In this document: positions 52,932 to 55,624 of the stretch, in pieces
How positions within the stretch are numbered: position 1 is the stretch's first letter
Layout of the letters: each line of letters begins with the position of its first letter
Assembly: GCA_027484655.1 (NCBI GenBank)
Contig: JAIXSM010000067.1
Location: 1 to 55,624 of the forward strand
Reading direction: 5' to 3'
Length of the DNA: 55,624 nt
From: Hyphomicrobiales bacterium
GTDB taxonomy: Bacteria; Pseudomonadota; Alphaproteobacteria; Rhizobiales; Beijerinckiaceae
The notes under the pieces: generated by a model
Told to the model about the DNA's origin: nothing
The model's database searches: none
The model's input: the letters and a program-made list of their open reading frames with translations, nothing else
Program-made: the position numbers and the translations under genes

Positions 52932-53837
52932 CAGAACGATCCTGCACTCATTGGGCAGATCAGCCATGGTGAGCGGCGGCCGCGGCTTTGCGTTGGGATC
53001 GGGCTTCGGGTTAAGCACCGCGTCGGTGAACCACCAGTCCAGCGACGAATCGCAGCCCTCTCCCGGGGGCGGGGGCTCCTGCGGCCGACACGCCGGATCG
53101 CCCGCCGGACAATTCACGCGCACGTGAAAATGGAAGTTGTGCCCCCAGTAGGGGCGGATCTTCGCCAGCCAGCTGCGATCCCCGCGCGCGTCGCGGCACA
53201 CCGCCTTCTTGATAGCCGCATTGACGAGCACGCGCTCCACGTTTGGCTGCTGGGCTGCAATCCGCAGAATCTGGACGTGAGCAGGCGTCCAGCGAGCGGG
53301 ATCGACATCGCGCCTGTCGGGTCGCACCATATCGAGCGCGGACATTTCCTCGCGCTCAAGCCGGCTAAGGGTGCGTGTCGGCATGGGGGTGAGCCAGATG
53401 TCGGCGTCGAGTCCGATCTGGTGCGAGGCGTGGCCCGTGAGCATCGGCCCGCCGCGGGGCTGGGCGAGGTCGCCCACGAGGAGACCGGGCCACACGCCCT
53501 CCGCCTTCGCCTGCCGGGCGATGCGCTCGACGGTCGCGACGAGTTCGGGATGACCCCAGTTGCGGTTGCGCGACAGGCGCATCACCTGCCAGGCGTCGCC
53601 ATCCACCGCCAGCGCGGCGCCGCCGGCGAGGCACCCGCGCGAGTAAAAGCCGATGGAGCGCGCAGCCATGCTGGCGGGCTCCGGCTTGCGGCCGAAGAGG
53701 TCCTTTGCAGGCGTCGCGGGATCGTCGGGGCGCGCCAGCGGCGGCAGCGGCTTGGGCGCCAGCGTCCCGCGCTCCTGGGCGAGAGCGCCGCAGGGCGCAA
53801 GCAACAGCGCCAACCCGAGTTTCGCAACCGTTCGCAT
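52920..53837 (-). CDS. mepA: Penicillin-insensitive murein endopeptidase MepA
   Basis: 305 residues from the ATG at 53837, which has GGAGGCGCAG directly before it; upstream ATGs in the same frame lack this. The signal peptide is residues 1-20 (LGLALLLAPCGALAQ). The LAS-type zinc motifs are complete: GHASHQIGLDADIWLTP and the final GHNFHFHVRVNCPAGD. It cleaves D-Ala-meso-diaminopimelate cross-links of peptidoglycan in the periplasm and is insensitive to penicillin. A Pro-rich PQEPPPPGEG stretch precedes the last domain segment. Confidence 0.94.
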   Translation of the reverse strand: MRTVAKLGLALLLAPCGALAQERGTLAPKPLPPLARPDDPATPAKDLFGRKPEPASMAARSIGFYSRGCLAGGAALAVDGDAWQVMRLSRNRNWGHPELVATVERIARQAKAEGVWPGLLVGDLAQPRGGPMLTGHASHQIGLDADIWLTPMPTRTLSRLEREEMSALDMVRPDRRDVDPARWTPAHVQILRIAAQQPNVERVLVNAAIKKAVCRDARGDRSWLAKIRPYWGHNFHFHVRVNCPAGDPACRPQEPPPPGEGCDSSLDWWFTDAVLNPKPDPNAKPRPPLTMADLPNECRIVLNAR

Positions 53838-53916
53838 CTGCGCCTCCGTTATGCGCCGCATGATCATCACGCGACGCAAACGAACCGTTAACCACGCGGG
53901 GACCCGCGAGTTTCCT

Positions 53917-55071
53917 TCAGCGCGAGGCTTTGAGCCCCATCAGTCCGGCGATGAGATTGCGCTGTGTCTGCGAGGTGCCGGCGGCGATGGTGGCGCTGCG
54001 CGCGTCGCGGAAATAGCGCTGCATGTCGTACTCGGCGTTGAGGCCGTAGCCGCCCATGATCTGCACGCCCATGTTGGCCACCTTGGCGTAAACCTCCGAG
54101 GCGAAGAGTTTCGCCATGGTGATCTCGCGCAGCGCGTCCTTGCCTTCAGACGCAAGCCATACCGCGCGCCACATCAGCATGGTGGCGGCGTCCACCTCCG
54201 TCGCCATGTCGGCGACCATGTGAGCGATGGACTGGAACGAACCGATGGGCCGGCCGAACTGCTCGCGCTCGCGCGCATAGCTGGCGGCCAGATCGACGAT
54301 GGCCTGCGCCGCCCCGCATGAGCCAGCGGCGGAGACCGCGCGCTCGATCTGGAGGCCGCCCATCAGGCAATCCCACCCCTTGTTCTCGCCGCCGATGAGT
54401 TGGTCGACAGGAACCTCCACATCGCGGAAAAACACCTCGTAGGTGCCCACACACCGCCGGCCCAGCATGTCGAGCTTGCGACACTCCACGCCTGGCGCGT
54501 CGTTGTCGATGAGCAGCAGCGACATGCCATCGCGATAATGCGCGTCGCGGTTGGTCTTCACATACGCGCTGATGACCGTGTTCTTCAGGCCGCCGCCGGT
54601 CATCCAGAGTTTCTGGCCGTTGACGATGTAGCGGTCGCCCTCGCGCTTGGCGAACGTCTTGATGGCGCCCACGTCAGAGCCCGCATCGGGTTCCGAGATG
54701 CCGATGGCGAAGCGCGTCTGCCCGCGCACCATGGGCTCGATGAACCGGCGCGCCTGCTCGGGCGTGCCCTTGCGCAGAATGTTCAGTCCACAAAAGATGC
54801 TGCCGCCATAGGCCATCGCGAGATCGGCGCTGACGCGCGACAACTCGAAACTGACAATAGCGAGGTCGATCACGCTCCCGCCAAGTCCGCCGAATTCTTC
54901 CGGAAATGGGAGCGCGAGCAAGCCCGCCTCAGCCCACGCCTTATACAGCTCATAAGGGAACGTCTGCTCGCGATCATGCCGGCGCAACGCGTCAGCGGGC
55001 GCATGGCGGGCCATCAGCTTGCGCACGCTGTCGCGCAGCAGATCCTGTTCCTCCGTGAAGCTGAAATCCAA
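53917..55071 (-). CDS. Acyl-CoA dehydrogenase, isovaleryl-CoA dehydrogenase-type active site
   Basis: 384 residues from TTG at 55071, which has GGGGGAAA upstream and gives the expected N-terminus LDFSFTEEQDLLRDSVRKL; another TTG at 55155 would add 28 unlikely residues. The FAD-binding segments FAIGISEPDAGSDVGAIKT and KLWMTGGGLKNTVISAYV are complete. The usual catalytic Glu of YEGT is Ala in IAAGTSQTQRNL, while GGLQIERAVSAAG keeps the glutamate used by isovaleryl- and long-chain-type enzymes. It oxidises an acyl-CoA to the enoyl-CoA. It is divergent from the FAH gene. Confidence 0.88.
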   Translation of the reverse strand: MDFSFTEEQDLLRDSVRKLMARHAPADALRRHDREQTFPYELYKAWAEAGLLALPFPEEFGGLGGSVIDLAIVSFELSRVSADLAMAYGGSIFCGLNILRKGTPEQARRFIEPMVRGQTRFAIGISEPDAGSDVGAIKTFAKREGDRYIVNGQKLWMTGGGLKNTVISAYVKTNRDAHYRDGMSLLLIDNDAPGVECRKLDMLGRRCVGTYEVFFRDVEVPVDQLIGGENKGWDCLMGGLQIERAVSAAGSCGAAQAIVDLAASYAREREQFGRPIGSFQSIAHMVADMATEVDAATMLMWRAVWLASEGKDALREITMAKLFASEVYAKVANMGVQIMGGYGLNAEYDMQRYFRDARSATIAAGTSQTQRNLIAGLMGLKASR

Positions 55072-55198
55072 CGTTTCCCCCGTCGTTCCGCGGCGCCAGA
55101 CCGGCGTTGCCAACTGCGGCGGCGGACAGTAGACAATATCAGGATCACTGATCAAGCGGCCGCGTGAACGCGGCGTGCGTCATATGGGGAGGCCCGGG

Positions 55199-55624
55199 AT
55201 GAAGCTGGTTACGTTTTCGGCAGGCGGCAAGGTGAGCTGGGGCGCTGTCGTTGACGGCGGCGTCGTGGATCTCGGCGTCCGGCTTCCCAATATCCCGGAC
55301 GTCCGCTCACTGATCGCAGCCGGCGCGCAGGACCGCGCCAAGGCGGCGCTGAACGGTGCGAAGGCCGACCACGCTCTGGACGCTGTCACGCTACTGCCGC
55401 CGGTGCTGAACCCGGAAAAAATCATCTGCGTCGGCCTCAACTATGACGAGCACGTGCGCGAGACCAAGCGCGAGAAGACCGAGGATCCGGCGCTGTTCGT
55501 GCGTTTCGCCAACAGCCAGCTCGGCCACGATCAGCCGATCCTCATCCCGCTTGAGTCCGACAAGCTCGATTACGAGGGCGAGATCGCGGTTGTGATTGGC
55601 AAGGGCGGCCGCCGCATCGCGGAA
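55199..55624 (+). CDS. Fumarylacetoacetate hydrolase (FAH) family protein, 5' part (runs off window)
   Basis: 142 codons are visible from the ATG at 55199, preceded by GGGGAGG, with no stop before the window end. The N-terminal domain (MKLVTFSAGGKVSWGAVVDG) leads into the catalytic FAH fold: EKIICVGLNYDEHVRETK, PALFVRFANSQLGHDQP and LDYEGEIAVVIGKGGR, where the Glu residues after DYEGE are metal ligands. Family members are hydrolases, decarboxylases or isomerases of beta-keto acids such as 2-hydroxyhepta-2,4-diene-dioate derivatives or acylpyruvates. The exact substrate cannot be fixed from this part. Confidence 0.88.
   Translation, partial: MKLVTFSAGGKVSWGAVVDGGVVDLGVRLPNIPDVRSLIAAGAQDRAKAALNGAKADHALDAVTLLPPVLNPEKIICVGLNYDEHVRETKREKTEDPALFVRFANSQLGHDQPILIPLESDKLDYEGEIAVVIGKGGRRIAE

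Overview
The window is GC-rich chromosomal DNA from an alphaproteobacterium, most likely a member of the Hyphomicrobiales (Rhizobiales). The evidence is gene content and order: the end of an atp operon, bolA / J-domain gene / cobS / cobT / rpmB, DUF3108 / SUV3-like helicase / S4 protein, ubiG / lysC / ptsP / prfA, purH / heparinase / rsmB / htpX / sdhAF4-like, and DUF1178 / grxC / comF / methyltransferase. An intergenic repeat resembling the Rhizobium-specific intergenic mosaic element (RIME) supports this. The genus cannot be fixed from sequence reading alone.

Layout. 1-1134: end of atpD, atpC and a terminator. 1139-2610: a translationally coupled pair of ParA-like proteins, one with a degenerate P-loop. 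2797-7055: an acyl-CoA synthetase facing a dacA-cobW operon whose CobW protein has a very His-rich loop. 7309-12655: bolA, a J-domain gene, cobS, a haloacid-dehalogenase-like gene, cobT and rpmB. 12851-16744: a four-gene overlapping operon (HAD-UbiA, GtrA, DprE1, DprE2) that looks like a decaprenyl-phosphate-arabinose pathway. 17052-38818: housekeeping blocks listed above.

38900-50605: an accessory, visibly more AT-rich glycosylation region. A minus-strand operon of seven genes encodes RfbF (glucose-1-phosphate cytidylyltransferase), RfbG (CDP-glucose 4,6-dehydratase), an RfbH-GtrA fusion, a polytopic GT-C-like membrane protein, a NeuB-SAF-cupin protein, a YerE-like thiamine-diphosphate enzyme and an NAD-dependent reductase/epimerase. 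A methyltransferase and a GtrB-like polyprenyl-phosphate glycosyltransferase lie just beyond it. Read together, they suggest synthesis of a CDP-linked 3,6-dideoxyhexose, probably C-branched, and its export and transfer by a Gtr-type three-component system whose flippase is fused to a biosynthetic enzyme. This is the strongest candidate for an undescribed system here.

51118-55624: tRNA-Ser(GGA), a small membrane protein, msrA, a YqhA family gene, mepA, an isovaleryl-type acyl-CoA dehydrogenase, and the start of a fumarylacetoacetate hydrolase family gene cut by the window end. No CRISPR array, insertion sequence, phage gene or integrase was seen. Family assignments come from recognising motifs in translations; no database search was run.
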